DNA from: Pseudonocardia sediminis | GTDB lineage: Bacteria; Actinomycetota; Actinomycetes; Mycobacteriales; Pseudonocardiaceae | Assembly (NCBI RefSeq): GCF_004217185.1 | Contig: NZ_SHKL01000001.1 | Coordinates: 4,524,001-4,588,000 of the forward strand | Length of the DNA: 64,000 nucleotides | Reading direction: 5' to 3' | In this document: in pieces, positions 9,144-17,678 of the stretch | Position numbering within the stretch: the stretch's first letter is position 1 | How the letters are laid out: each line of letters starts with the position of its first letter | Notes under the pieces: model-generated | Databases searched by the model: none | The model's input: only the letters and a program-made list of their open reading frames with translations | What the model was told of the DNA's origin: nothing | Made by a program: the position numbers and the translations under genes

Positions 9144-9883
9144 TCACCCCGCGCCGAGCCGGCGGAACGACCACATCTGCGGGCCCCGCTCGACCTCGAG
9201 CCCGAGCTCCCAGGACGTGGCGGGCGGGCCGGCCTCCCGGCGGAAGGACGCCGTCATCCGCCGGGCCAGTGCCGGGTCCGCCGCCAGCGGGGCGGCAATC
9301 CGCAGTGCCAGGTCCTCGACCTCGGCGTCGCCGACGGCGTCCCAGGCGAGGCCGAGCCCGGCCGCCCGCGCGCCGTCGATCTCACGGTCGAACAGCCCGA
9401 CCGCGGCAGCGGCGTCCCGCCCCGCGGCCCGGCCGAGGAGGGTGAAGTGCCCGCCGCCGGGGTGCACCCCGAGCCGCAGGAACCCCGGGATCAGCCGGGC
9501 GTCCCGCGCCACCACGCGCAGGTCGGTGGCGAGCACGAGGTTGAGACCGGCGCCGACGGCTGCGCCGCGCACGGCGGCGACGGTCGCCACCCGGCACCGT
9601 CCCACCCGCACGAACGATCCGTAGAGGGCGTCGATGCGGCGTTGCGCGCCGTCGTCGAGCGGGTCCTGGGCGGCCTCGCCCAGCACGCCGCGATGTGCCC
9701 CCGCGCAGAACGACCCCCCGAGCCGCGCAGCACCGCCGCCCCGACGTCCTTCCGGGCGTCGATCTCGTCGAACGCGGCCATCAGCTCGTCGGCCATGGGC
9801 ACGGTCAGCGCGTTCCGCCGCTCCGGCGCCTGCAGGGTGACCACCGCGATCCCGTCCGCGATCTCCAGCCAGACCTCGTCCAC
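9144..9883 (-). pseudogene. enoyl-CoA hydratase/isomerase with a one-base frameshift
   Basis: A crotonase-family gene that starts with GTG 9883, sharing a base with the CoA-transferase stop (TAGTG). The N-terminal part (APERRNALTVPMADEL) and the part from GGSFCAGAH through AAVGAGLNLVLATDLR to the stop at 9144 are both typical. They lie in different frames, joined at a run of six C's on the plus strand at 9714-9719, where one base appears to be missing. A restored product would be about 246 residues, normal for the family. It would hydrate or isomerise an enoyl-CoA made by the operon's dehydrogenases. Confidence 0.85.
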
Positions 9884-11074
9884 TACGCCTCCTCCCCGGC
9901 GAGCTTGCGGATCTCCGCGGGCCGGTAGCCCAGCTCGGCCAGCACCTCGGCGCCATGCTCACCGAGCCGCGGCGCCGGGCGGGCCCGGGGCGGTGCGGCC
10001 TCGGAGAACGCGACCGGGAACCGGGCCAGGCGCAGCGCCCCCTCGGTGGGATGCTCCAGGTCCTGGAACATGCCGGTGGCCCGCACGTGCTCGTCGTCGA
10101 GCACCTCGGGCACGGTTCGGACCGGCATCGCCGGGATGCCGCGCTCGTCCAGCACGCCCAGCCAGTCCGCGGTCGGGCGGCGCAGCAGCTCGTCTCGACG
10201 AGCCGGTACAGCTCGTCGATGTGCAGCGTGCGCTCGGTGATGCTGCGGTATTTCGGGTCGGCGGCCAGGTCGGCGCGCCCGACGAGCTCGAAGAACGAGC
10301 GCCACTGCGCGTCGGTGTAGACGGTGACGCTGAGGTAGCCGTCGGCGGTGCGGTACGGCTTGCGGTAGGGCGAGTTCGTCCGCGCGTACCCGGCCGGACC
10401 CCGGGGCGGGGAGAACACGTAGCCGCCCTGCTGGTCGAGCAACGTGAACGAGGCCATGGTCTCGAGCATCGGCACCTCGATCTCCTGGCCACGACCGGTC
10501 CGTTCCCGCTGGTAGAGCGCGGCGGTGATGGCGCCGACCGCCATCAGCCCGGTGGTCTTGTCGGCGACCGGGGACCGGACGTAGGTGGGCTCACCGGTCC
10601 GCCCTGTACGGCGGCCATCCCACACCCCGCCTGGATCACGTCGTCGTAGGCGGCCTTGTCGCGATAGGGCCCGTCGGTGCCGAACCCGCGGACCGCGCAG
10701 TAGACGGTGCGCGGGTTGGTGGTGGCGACCGCCTCGTACCCGATGCCGAGGCGTTGCACGGCGTCCGGCCGTATGTTGTGCACGAACACGTCGGCCGTGC
10801 CGACCAGGCAGAGCAGCGCGGCGCGCCCGGCCGGGGCCTTCAGGTCGAGGACGATGCTGCGCTTGCCCTGGTTCGTCGTGAGGAACACCGGTCCCATTCC
10901 GGTGCCGCGGTCGTCGGCGATGTACCGCACCACGTCCCCGACCGGCGTCTCGACCTTGATCACGTCGGCGCCCATCTGCGCGAGCAGCAGGGTGCAGTAC
11001 GGACCCATGAACGTGGTGGTGAGATCCACGACCCGGACTCCGGTGAGCGGACCCTCCTTGGTCACCGGCTCCAC
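9883..11074 (-). pseudogene. CaiB/BaiF class III CoA-transferase with two frameshifts
   Basis: Begins at GTG 11074 behind a GAGGGGAGGGAG site. The N-terminal half is normal: VRVVDLTTTFMGPYC, ADVIKVETP, NQGKRSIVLDL and AAYDDVIQAGCGM with the catalytic-type Asp. The frame shifts near 10594-10600 to reach PTYVRSPVADKTTGL, and again near 10193-10197 to reach DELLRRPTADWL and the C-terminal APRLGEHGAEVLAELGY. Each is explained by one missing base. Restored length would be about 396 residues, as in the family, which swaps CoA between carboxylic acids. Two lesions in one gene make decay or locally poor sequence likely. Confidence 0.85.
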
Positions 11075-11229
11075 GGCTCCCTCCCCTCGGCCAGGTCGGC
11101 CAGCACCTCGTGGCGTGCGCGCCGAGCGCCGGCGCGGGACTGCGGACCGTGTCCGTCGTCGCCCTGTCGGGCGCGGATCGCGCGCCGCAGCCGCCGGACG
11201 AGCTCGTCGCCCGCGGCCGACCCGGTCAT
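11062..11229 (-). pseudogene. 55-codon ORF that looks like a CoA-transferase C-terminal remnant
   Basis: A short frame coupled on both sides: its ATG overlaps the stop of the acyl-CoA dehydrogenase (ATGA), and its end overlaps the CoA-transferase start by 13 nt. The last residues (HEVLADLAEG) resemble the tail of class III CoA-transferases. In a neighbouring frame just before lies SPAPALGAH, which matches the residues that precede that tail. This reads as the collapsed end of a second CoA-transferase gene. It could instead be a real small protein; nothing else supports that. Confidence 0.35.
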
Positions 11230-12293
11230 CGGGCGGCGCCCGCGGCGGGCCGGCCGGTCAGCAGCTCCCACAGGCCGCCGGGGCCGGCCCCGGTGACCCG
11301 CGCACCCAGCTCCGCCGCCCGCTGCGACTCCGAACCGTCCTCGTCCCGCCAGGCCATCAGCCTGCGGGTGTGCCGGTGCAGCTCGTGCTCGACGGTGAAC
11401 CCGATCGCGCCGTGCACCTGGTGTCCGACGGCGATCGCGACGGCGGCCGCGTGACCCGCGCAGATCTTGGCCGCCATCACCGCCTCGGCGGCGCGCTCGT
11501 CCCGCTCGACCGCGGACACGGCGAGGTCGGCGATCGCGCCGGCCTGCTCGACGGTGCCGGCCAGCGCGGCGAGCTGCTGCTGCACCGCCTGGAACCGGCC
11601 GATCGGCCGGCCGAACTGTTCGCGCTCGCCGGCGTACCGCACGGTCAGGTCGAGAACTCGTCGCAGCGATCCGTTCATCAGCAGGGCGCGGCCGAGCGTG
11701 CCGCGCAGGGTGAGATCCTCCGGCCCGTCACCTGTCGTCAGCGGCGTGCACGCCACCCCGTCGTCGGGCAGGAGGAGCGCGTCGCGGGGCTCGCCGGCGA
11801 TGTTCGTCCCGGGCTCGACGACGCAATCACCCGGATCGATCATGGCGAGCACCGGGTGGCCCGGCGGCTCCGGCATCGCGGTGAGCAGCACGACCTGCCG
11901 GCCGGCCCGGGCCCACGCGACGTCGGGGAGCCGGCCGGTCGCCCGCCGTCCCGAGCCGTCGATCGCCACCGCCGCCGCGGCCCGCGGGACCACGACGAGC
12001 GGGCCGGGCGGGACGGGTCGCCCGGCCGCCGCCAGTGCCCCGGCGGCCAGCGCGTTCTCCAGCAGCGGCACCGGAGCGGCGTGGTAGCCGCAGGCGTGCA
12101 GGAGGACGGCCAGGTCGCGCAGGGTCCCGCCGCTGCCGCCGGCCGCGTCCGGGACCGCGACCAGGGTGAGGCCGGCCGCCGCGAGCCGGTCCCACAGACC
12201 AGGGCTCCAGCCGTACCGGGCCGCCTCGTCGCGCGTGTCATCGGCGTCGTCGGCCAGTAGCGCGGACACCGTGTCCCGCAGCAGCTCTGCCAC
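11226..12293 (-). CDS. acyl-CoA dehydrogenase (FadE-type), partner of the upstream dehydrogenase
   Basis: GTG 12293 lies one base after the preceding gene's stop and gives 355 residues. The C-terminal domain is clear: YAGEREQFGRPIGRFQAVQQ and HQVHGAIGFTVEHELHRHTR. The N-terminal part is short and variable, as in the second subunit of paired actinobacterial dehydrogenases. It repeats the arrangement at 408-2703, a full-type dehydrogenase followed at once by a short-type one. If the partner gene (12295-13410) is dead, this subunit may have no function. Confidence 0.88.
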   Translation of the reverse strand: MAELLRDTVSALLADDADDTRDEAARYGWSPGLWDRLAAAGLTLVAVPDAAGGSGGTLRDLAVLLHACGYHAAPVPLLENALAAGALAAAGRPVPPGPLVVVPRAAAAVAIDGSGRRATGRLPDVAWARAGRQVVLLTAMPEPPGHPVLAMIDPGDCVVEPGTNIAGEPRDALLLPDDGVACTPLTTGDGPEDLTLRGTLGRALLMNGSLRRVLDLTVRYAGEREQFGRPIGRFQAVQQQLAALAGTVEQAGAIADLAVSAVERDERAAEAVMAAKICAGHAAAVAIAVGHQVHGAIGFTVEHELHRHTRRLMAWRDEDGSESQRAAELGARVTGAGPGGLWELLTGRPAAGAAR

Positions 12294-12294
12294 C

Positions 12295-13410
12295 TCAAAC
12301 CTCCAGCCCGCGGGCGACGAGGCCGCGCAGGATCTCGTTCGTTCCACCACGGAGCGTGAACGACGGTGCGGCCAGCTGGGCGTCGCGGAGCAACCCGGCC
12401 AGCGCGCCGCTCGCGGCCGGGCCGCCCGCCCGCCGGGCGATGTCGACGATCTCGCCCTCGAGCCGGGTGCCGACGTCCTTCACCAGCGCCGCCGCGGTGT
12501 CGGTCGGTTTCCCCCACTCAAGGAGGTCCTGCACCCGCAGCGAGAGCATCCGCAGCGCCCACAGCCGAGCCGTCGCCGATCCGATGTCGACCAGCGCGGC
12601 TGTGTCCTGCCCGACCTGCCCGGACGTCAACTCGGCGAGCAGCGGGAACGTGCTCAGGTAGCGCTCGGGGCCGCTGCGCTCGAACGCGAGCTCCGCGAGC
12701 ACGCCACGCCACCCATCGCCCACCGTCCCGACGACCATGTCGGCGGGCACGTCGACGTCGTCCAGGGTGACCTCGGTGAAGTGCGCCTCGCCGGTCATCA
12801 CCTCGATCGGACGGACGTGCACGCCGGGGGCGTCGAGTCGGATCAGCAGCTGGGAGAGGCCGGTGTGCCGGTCGCCCTCCCGGGGCGCGGTGCGCACGAG
12901 TGCGAGCAGGTAGTGGCTGCGATGCGCGTGGCTGGTCCAGACCTTGCGCCGACTCACCCGCCAGCCGGTCGCGGTCGGGGTGGCCCGGGTCCGAACCGAC
13001 GCGAGGTCGGAGCCGCTGTCCGCCTCGCTCAGCCCCGCAGCGACGAACAGCCGTCCGCGGGCGATCTCCGGCAGGAACGCCCGCTTCTGGCGTTCGGTCC
13101 CGACCCGCAGCAGCAGCGGACCCGTCTGCCGGTCGGCGATCCAGTGTGCGGCGATCGGCGCACCGGCGGCGAGCAGCTCCTCGACGACCGTGAACCGCTC
13201 CCGTGGCGAGCGGCCGGCCCCGCCGTAGCGCCGCGGCCAGGTCATCCCGAGCCAGCCGCGGTCGCCCAGCCTGCGGCTGAACTCCGCCGAGTGTCCCTGG
13301 ATCCAGGAGTCGCAGGACGGTGCGAACGTACCCGCGTCGAGCTAGTCGGCCAGGAAGCGGCGCACGTCCGCGCGGAGCGTGGTGAGGGTCGCTTCGGTCG
13401 TTGTCGTCAT
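12295..13410 (-). pseudogene. acyl-CoA dehydrogenase interrupted by an in-frame TAG
   Basis: Starting at ATG 13410, the frame reads 22 residues (MTTTTEATLTTLRADVRRFLAD), meets TAG at 13342-13344, then continues in the same frame to the stop at 12295. Downstream it has WLGMTWPRRYGG, LSEADSGSDLASVRT and RGGTNEILRGLVARGLEV, all normal for the family. The stop falls where the first helices of the N-terminal domain should be. Re-initiation at ATG 13245 would lose the first 55 residues. It is the first gene of the minus-strand operon. It is either a nonsense pseudogene or a base-call error. Confidence 0.85.
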
Positions 13411-13445
13411 CGGCGGGCCCTTCGTTCCGCAGCAGGCAAGCCTGC

Positions 13446-13462
13446 TAATGATGCGCATTATA
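13446..13462. promoter_or_regulatory. imperfect palindrome in the divergent promoter region
   Basis: The AT-rich sequence TAATGATGCGCATTATA contains inverted TAATG/CATTA arms around a TGCGCA core. It lies 36 nt upstream of the first dehydrogenase start and in the 200-nt divergent gap shared with the activator gene. A related TGCGCAT-containing inverted repeat lies in front of the GntR gene at 16.86 kb. An operator role is inferred from position and symmetry only. Confidence 0.35.
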
Positions 13463-13620
13463 TGAGCGCTCGTCGTGTGCGGTGTCAACGTCACCGTCCA
13501 GGTCGCGAGGCAGCGCTCCCGGCGCGCACGGGCCTCCGCTCCCGGGTCGCCGCGTTCCACAGGCGTGAACGGTTCTTGACAGCCACGACGGCCTCCTGCA
13601 CATTGCTGCACATCATTTGC

Positions 13621-13638
13621 TGACATGCAAGCATGTCA
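13621..13638. promoter_or_regulatory. perfect 8-bp inverted repeat upstream of the activator gene
   Basis: TGACATGC-AA-GCATGTCA is a perfect inverted repeat. The only upstream ATG of the activator frame (13625) lies inside it and has no ribosome-binding site, so the palindrome is probably a protein-binding site and translation starts later. Two TGCACAT direct copies lie just upstream (about 13597-13613). It may be an autoregulatory or operon operator for the divergent activator. Confidence 0.5.
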
Positions 13639-13687
13639 GGAGTTGTCGAGTCCGAGTAAGTCCCGTCGTCGCAGCGAGGTGCCGAAG

Positions 13688-15544
13688 GTGACAGTGGCCT
13701 TCCAACCAGACCCGGACCTCCACCAACCCCGACCCGACACGACCGGGATACCGCGCCGCCCGGAGAGCTCCCCGTCCCACCGACCCCTCCGACCGGAGAT
13801 CGCACTGTCCTGGCAGCGGTCGGCACGCAGCGGTGTGCACCGCGACGGCGTCGAGGTGCCGCACGGCTGCGGGCAGGGGCACGAACGATCCTGCCGGTTG
13901 CTCCGGGCCGCCGCGGCGGTCGTGGACCGACTCGCCGGCCGGCTGGACGGGGAGCCGCTGGCGATCGTCGTCGCGGACGCCGAGGCGCGCGTCCTCGCCC
14001 GCCGCGTGGGGCGCGTGGACGTGGCGGACTGGCTCGACGGCCTGCGCATCGTCCCCGGTGCCCTGCTGTCCGAGGAGGCGATCGGGACGAACGCCATCGG
14101 GTGCGCGGTGCAGGAGCGCCGCTCGTTCGCGGTGGTCGGCGCGGAGCACTATCGGGACAACCTGTGGCGGCTGAGCGCGCGGGCGGTGCCGATCCGACAG
14201 CCGGTCACCGGCGTGCTCAAGGGCGCACTCACGCTCGCCTGCCGGACCGAGGACGACAGCGTCCTGCTGCTGCCGCTGGTCGAGGCGGCGGCGGCCCGGA
14301 TCGAGGCCCAGCTCGTCGACGACTCCACCCGCCGGGAGAGGCTGCTGTTGGAGCGCTTCGTCCAGGTCACCCGGCGGACCACGACGGCGGTGGTGTGCCT
14401 GAACCGGGACCTGCTGCTGAGCAACACCCTGGCGTGCCCGCTCGTCGGGCCGGCCGACCAACCGGTGCTCTGGGACTGGGCCGCGCGGGTGCTCGCCGGG
14501 CGTGACGAGTACTGCGGCGAGCTCCGGCTGGCCGACGGCACGGTCGTACGGGCGCGGTGCACGCAGGTGCGCGACGACGAGCGCGAGGCGGGGATCGTGA
14601 TCGAGATGTCGGCGCGCCTGGTCGCCGTCGCGCCGGTCGCGCCGGCCCCGCCAGCCGGATCCGCGCCGGCCCGCGGGGCCTGCGGCACCGGCGGAGCCGT
14701 CGCCGGCCGGGGTGCGGCGGCGGAGCGGATCCGTCGCGAGCTCGCGTCCGTGGCCGAGACCCGGCGGCCGGTACTGATCTCCGGTGAGACCGGCACCGGC
14801 AAGTCGTTCCTGGCCCGGCACCTGCACCAGCACGACGGCCGGGACGGGCCCCTGACGGTGCTCGACACCGGGCAGTGTCCGGACGACCCGCGGACGTGGT
14901 TCGAGGCCCTGCGCACCGGTCTCGCCGGCCCGGGAACGCTCGTGCTCCGACACATCGACGCGCTGCCACCCGAGCTGGCCGCGCGTGCGGTCAGCATGGT
15001 CGAGCAGGCCGACGAGCAGGCCGCGCGGGTGATCGCCACCGCGCGCCTGATCGAGGGCGACGCGGTGGCCGGGCCGATCGCGGCCGGGGCGGCCGCCCGG
15101 CTGCGGGACTGCTTCGCCGCGCGGCTGCACGTGCCGCCGCTGCGCCGGCGGATCGAGGACATCGCCGACGTCGCCCGGGCGCTGGTCGGTGACCTCACCG
15201 ACCGCACGCCGGCACCGCGGCTGGAACCGGCCACCCAGCAGACCCTGATGGGCCAGCTGTGGCCGGGCAACGTGCGCGAGCTGCGGGCCGTCCTGGGCAG
15301 CGCGCTGATCCGCTCGCGTGGGCGCGACGTCGCGATCAAACACCTCCCGCCCGAGTACCGCACCGCGCCGATCCGGCACCGGCTGACCTCGTTGCAGCGC
15401 GCCGAGCGCGAGGCCGTCCTGAACGCACTGGACGACTGCCGCGGCAACAAGCAAGCGGCGGCCGAGCAGCTCGGCATCGCGCGGTCCACGCTCTATCGCA
15501 AGATCAGAATCCTGGGCGTCGACAGCCGCTCGCTGAGCGGCTGA
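13688..15544 (+). CDS. AcoR-type transcriptional activator (GAF-AAA-Fis HTH) lacking the sigma-54 contact loop
   Basis: About 618 residues from GTG 13688, chosen because GAGG precedes it; the frame is open back to ATG 13625, which lies in a palindrome. Order: a GAF-like sensor region with LLSEEAIGTNAIG, an AAA+ region with Walker A GETGTGKSF near residue 370, LWPGNVREL, and a C-terminal Fis-type helix (NKQAAAEQLGIARSTLYRKI). The GAFTGA loop that contacts sigma-54 is absent, and the Walker B acidic pair is replaced (TLVLRHID instead of TLFLDEI). Actinobacteria have no sigma-54, so it must activate differently. It is divergent from the minus-strand operon, its likely target. Confidence 0.9.
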   Translation: MTVAFQPDPDLHQPRPDTTGIPRRPESSPSHRPLRPEIALSWQRSARSGVHRDGVEVPHGCGQGHERSCRLLRAAAAVVDRLAGRLDGEPLAIVVADAEARVLARRVGRVDVADWLDGLRIVPGALLSEEAIGTNAIGCAVQERRSFAVVGAEHYRDNLWRLSARAVPIRQPVTGVLKGALTLACRTEDDSVLLLPLVEAAAARIEAQLVDDSTRRERLLLERFVQVTRRTTTAVVCLNRDLLLSNTLACPLVGPADQPVLWDWAARVLAGRDEYCGELRLADGTVVRARCTQVRDDEREAGIVIEMSARLVAVAPVAPAPPAGSAPARGACGTGGAVAGRGAAAERIRRELASVAETRRPVLISGETGTGKSFLARHLHQHDGRDGPLTVLDTGQCPDDPRTWFEALRTGLAGPGTLVLRHIDALPPELAARAVSMVEQADEQAARVIATARLIEGDAVAGPIAAGAAARLRDCFAARLHVPPLRRRIEDIADVARALVGDLTDRTPAPRLEPATQQTLMGQLWPGNVRELRAVLGSALIRSRGRDVAIKHLPPEYRTAPIRHRLTSLQRAEREAVLNALDDCRGNKQAAAEQLGIARSTLYRKIRILGVDSRSLSG

Positions 15545-15557
15545 GGAGGGGAGCGAC

Positions 15558-15884
15558 GTGCTGTACGAACTCAGGGAGTACACGGTCGTGCCGGGCAAGC
15601 TGCCGGCGCTGATCGCCCGCTTCACCGACCACACGCTCGGGCTCTTCGAGAAGCACGGCATCGAGGTGGAGTTCATCTCGCACACCGAGTTCGGTGAGAA
15701 CAGCATCGGCGAGGTCGTGTACGCCGTGCGCTGGGAGTCCTACCAGCAGATGCAGGAGGGCTGGGCACGGATGTTCGCCGACCCCGAATGGCAGCGGGTG
15801 AAGGCCGAGAGCGAGCGGGACGGCCCCCTGAACTCCTGCGTGCGCCGCCGGCTGCTGAACACCGCCCCGTTCGACGCGCGGTAG
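15558..15884 (+). CDS. NIPSNAP-family protein
   Basis: A 108-residue protein starting with GTG after GAGGGGAG, 13 nt behind the activator stop. It begins LYELREYTVVPGK and carries a C-terminal WQRVKAESERDGPL segment, the usual dimeric ferredoxin-like NIPSNAP pattern. The family has no firm biochemical role, but members are common in actinobacterial catabolic clusters. Here it sits between the activator and remnants of a ligase gene. Confidence 0.88.
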   Translation: MLYELREYTVVPGKLPALIARFTDHTLGLFEKHGIEVEFISHTEFGENSIGEVVYAVRWESYQQMQEGWARMFADPEWQRVKAESERDGPLNSCVRRRLLNTAPFDAR

Positions 15885-15936
15885 CGCGGTGCCGGAGTTC
15901 GAGTTCCTGCGCCGGCTGCCGGTGATCGCCGCGGGG

Positions 15937-16060
15937 CACCGTGGTGGGTCGACCTGGGCTCGATGCGGATGTTCGGCTGCGGCGGCGCCGACGTGCCGCC
16001 CGACCTGATCCGACGGGCCGAGGTGGAGCATGCTCCGCAGATGCTCAGCGGCGCCAGACC
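15937..16060 (+). pseudogene. fragment of an acyl-CoA synthetase gene
   Basis: A short plus-strand stretch reads MRMFGCGGADVPPDLIRRAE in one frame. This aligns with LRTFACGGADVPPELVRRAAE in the intact ligase at 2700-4352. Nothing on either side restores the rest of the gene, and it runs into the convergent GntR gene end at 16045. It is a remnant left by deletion. Confidence 0.6.
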
Positions 16061-16788
16061 ACGGGCCGGCTGACGAGGTAGCGGTGCTTCTTGTGCCAGT
16101 AGCGGTACGCCTCGTCGAGATGCTCGCGCATCATCCGCTCGGCGAGCGAGCCGTCCCCGACGCGCAGCGCCTCGACGATCCGGGCGTGCGCGTGCGCCGC
16201 CGCAACGTAGCGCCGCGACGAGTAGGTGACCCCGCCGGCGATCCCGTCAGCGATGCTACCCAGGCTGGACAGGAAGACCTGCAGCACGACGCTGTGCGCC
16301 GCCTTGGACAGGGTGGAGTGAAAGACCTGATTCTGCTCCTGGAAGACCTCGGGTTTCGGGTCCTCCAGGATGATGCCGATGCTCGCCTCCATCGCGTCGA
16401 GGTCGGCGTCGGAGATCCGGGTCGCCGCCAACCGGGCGATCGTGGGCTCGAGGGCGCGGCGGGCCTCCATCACGTCCTCCAGCGAGGCGTCCTCGAACTG
16501 CAGGATCAGCGTGAGGGCCTCGCCGAGGTCCTCCGGAAGGGGACGGCGCACCACCGGGCCACCCCCGGGCCCCGGCCGCAGCGTGATGACGTTACGCACC
16601 TCGAGCAGCCGCAGCGCCTCCCGGATCGTGGACCGGCCGACGTCGAAACTCTCGATCATCTCCTTCTCGGTGGGCAGCACGCTGCCCTCGGCGAGCTTCG
16701 CATTCACGATGTGGTTCGCCAATTCGCGGGCGATCACCTCGGACATCTTCGGGTTCCGCCGGTTCTTTCCCCACACATCGGTACTCAT
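16045..16788 (-). CDS. FadR-subfamily GntR regulator (wHTH + FCD)
   Basis: 247 residues from ATG 16788 with AGGTG upstream. The N-terminal winged helix (LPTEKEMIESFDVGRSTIREALRLLE) is followed by an all-helical FCD effector domain with LEPTIARLAA and FHSTLSKAA. FCD proteins bind small acids or acyl compounds and usually repress neighbouring catabolic genes. It is divergent from the 17.1-19.1 kb genes, separated by about 320 nt containing an inverted repeat, so those genes and possibly itself are likely targets. Confidence 0.93.
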   Translation of the reverse strand: MSTDVWGKNRRNPKMSEVIARELANHIVNAKLAEGSVLPTEKEMIESFDVGRSTIREALRLLEVRNVITLRPGPGGGPVVRRPLPEDLGEALTLILQFEDASLEDVMEARRALEPTIARLAATRISDADLDAMEASIGIILEDPKPEVFQEQNQVFHSTLSKAAHSVVLQVFLSSLGSIADGIAGGVTYSSRRYVAAAHAHARIVEALRVGDGSLAERMMREHLDEAYRYWHKKHRYLVSRPVVWRR

Positions 16789-16857
16789 CTCGGCGCACCT
16801 CCCGCTGGCGTGTCGGGACGGTGGCACGAGGGACCGCCCGGACGGCCCGCCCATAAT

Positions 16858-16880
16858 AGCTGCGCATGATGATGCGAGCT
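16858..16880. promoter_or_regulatory. near-palindrome upstream of the GntR gene
   Basis: The stretch carries AGCTGCGCAT and ATGCGAGCT as inverted arms around GATG, with one extra base in the left arm. It lies 70 nt upstream of the GntR start and shares TGCGCAT with the palindrome at 13446-13462. It is a candidate operator for the GntR protein; FadR-type sites are usually short inverted repeats like this. Confidence 0.3.
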
Positions 16881-16989
16881 AGGCGCCCGCCACGCCACGG
16901 GCACCGCGCGCCTCTGCTCCCATAAGCACAGGTCGGGAGTGGTTCGAGCGGGCGCCGGCTGCGTCACACTGCACCCGGAGTGTTGCAAG

Positions 16990-17051
16990 TTCGGACAGCC
17001 CCGCTACGGCCGGCCCGACTAGCGTGTGTGCCACGAAGATTTCCGGACAGC
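16990..17051 (+). repeat. two copies of a TTC(C)GGACAGC element in the promoter gap
   Basis: TTCGGACAGC at 16990-16999 and TTCCGGACAGC at 17041-17051 lie in the 323-nt gap between the GntR start and the plus-strand genes. The first half-site recurs at 47491 inside a perfect inverted repeat upstream of a monooxygenase gene. The remainder of the gap shows no gene. Regulatory function is conjecture. Confidence 0.25.
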
Positions 17052-17111
17052 CGTGGAAAGAAGGTCCGGGAATGGGCCCCACGGCACAGGAGCAGGTGGA
17101 GGAGTCCGCAC

Positions 17112-17398
17112 GTGAAGTTCGTCTATTTCATGCTTCCGGCGCTTCCGGCATCAGAAAGCGAGAGGGAAGCCCTGCGTCCCATCGGTCACCGGACCGAAAA
17201 ATGGCAGCAGATGCTCAAGCAGGTCCGCTGGTCGAAGCCGTGCGACGGATGGCCAAGGGCCGGGTCGGTGAGGACTGGCCCGCGGACTTCGACGCGATGC
17301 TCGCGTACGCGGGAAGCAAGGGCTGGCTGACCGACGACCGGGTCGGCATCCAGGCCCACTGCGAATGGCACTTACCCCAACCTCCGAAGGAGACATGA
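17112..17398 (+). pseudogene. chimeric remnant: luciferase-like monooxygenase N-terminus joined to another gene's 3' end
   Basis: From GTG 17112 the frame reads VKFVYFMLPALPASE and RPIGHRTEKWQQML, the N-terminus of luciferase-like (LLM) flavin monooxygenases, which are normally about 350 residues. After some 40 residues the similarity stops. A different frame, ending at 17398, encodes VEAVRRMAKGRVGEDW and AYAGSKGWLTDD, the end of an unrecognised protein. The two pieces look joined by a deletion. The second piece ends one base before the YciI start with an AGGAG site between, so it may once have been translated in this operon. Confidence 0.6.
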
Positions 17399-17399
17399 C

Positions 17400-17678
17400 A
17401 TGGCGTTCTACACCGTGGTCTGGCGCTACACCGAGGACACGGAGCTGATCGACCGGGAACGCGGCCCGCACGGCGCGTACCTGAAGGAGCAGGTGGCGAA
17501 CGGCGTCATCCGCGTCGCTGGCCCGTTCGAGGACGGCACCGGAGGGATCCTGGTCGCCGAGGTTGCCGACCAGACCCAGCTGAAGTCCGTACTCGAGGGT
17601 GACCCGTACGTGGCGCAAGGCGTGGTCGTCAACACCCAGATCTACCCCTTCAAGCCGGTGCTCGGAGCGCTGGCATGA
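17400..17678 (+). CDS. YciI-like (YCII-related) protein
   Basis: 92 residues from ATG 17400 after AGGAG. The sequence WRYTEDTELIDRERGPHGAYLKEQ, with a conserved His in GPHGAYL, and the GILVAEV / EGDPYV segments fit the YCII dimeric alpha/beta barrel. The family includes small enzymes such as chloromuconolactone dehalogenase-like proteins and otherwise uncharacterised members. Its stop overlaps the metallo-beta-lactamase gene start (ATGA), so both are one operon. Confidence 0.88.
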   Translation: MAFYTVVWRYTEDTELIDRERGPHGAYLKEQVANGVIRVAGPFEDGTGGILVAEVADQTQLKSVLEGDPYVAQGVVVNTQIYPFKPVLGALA

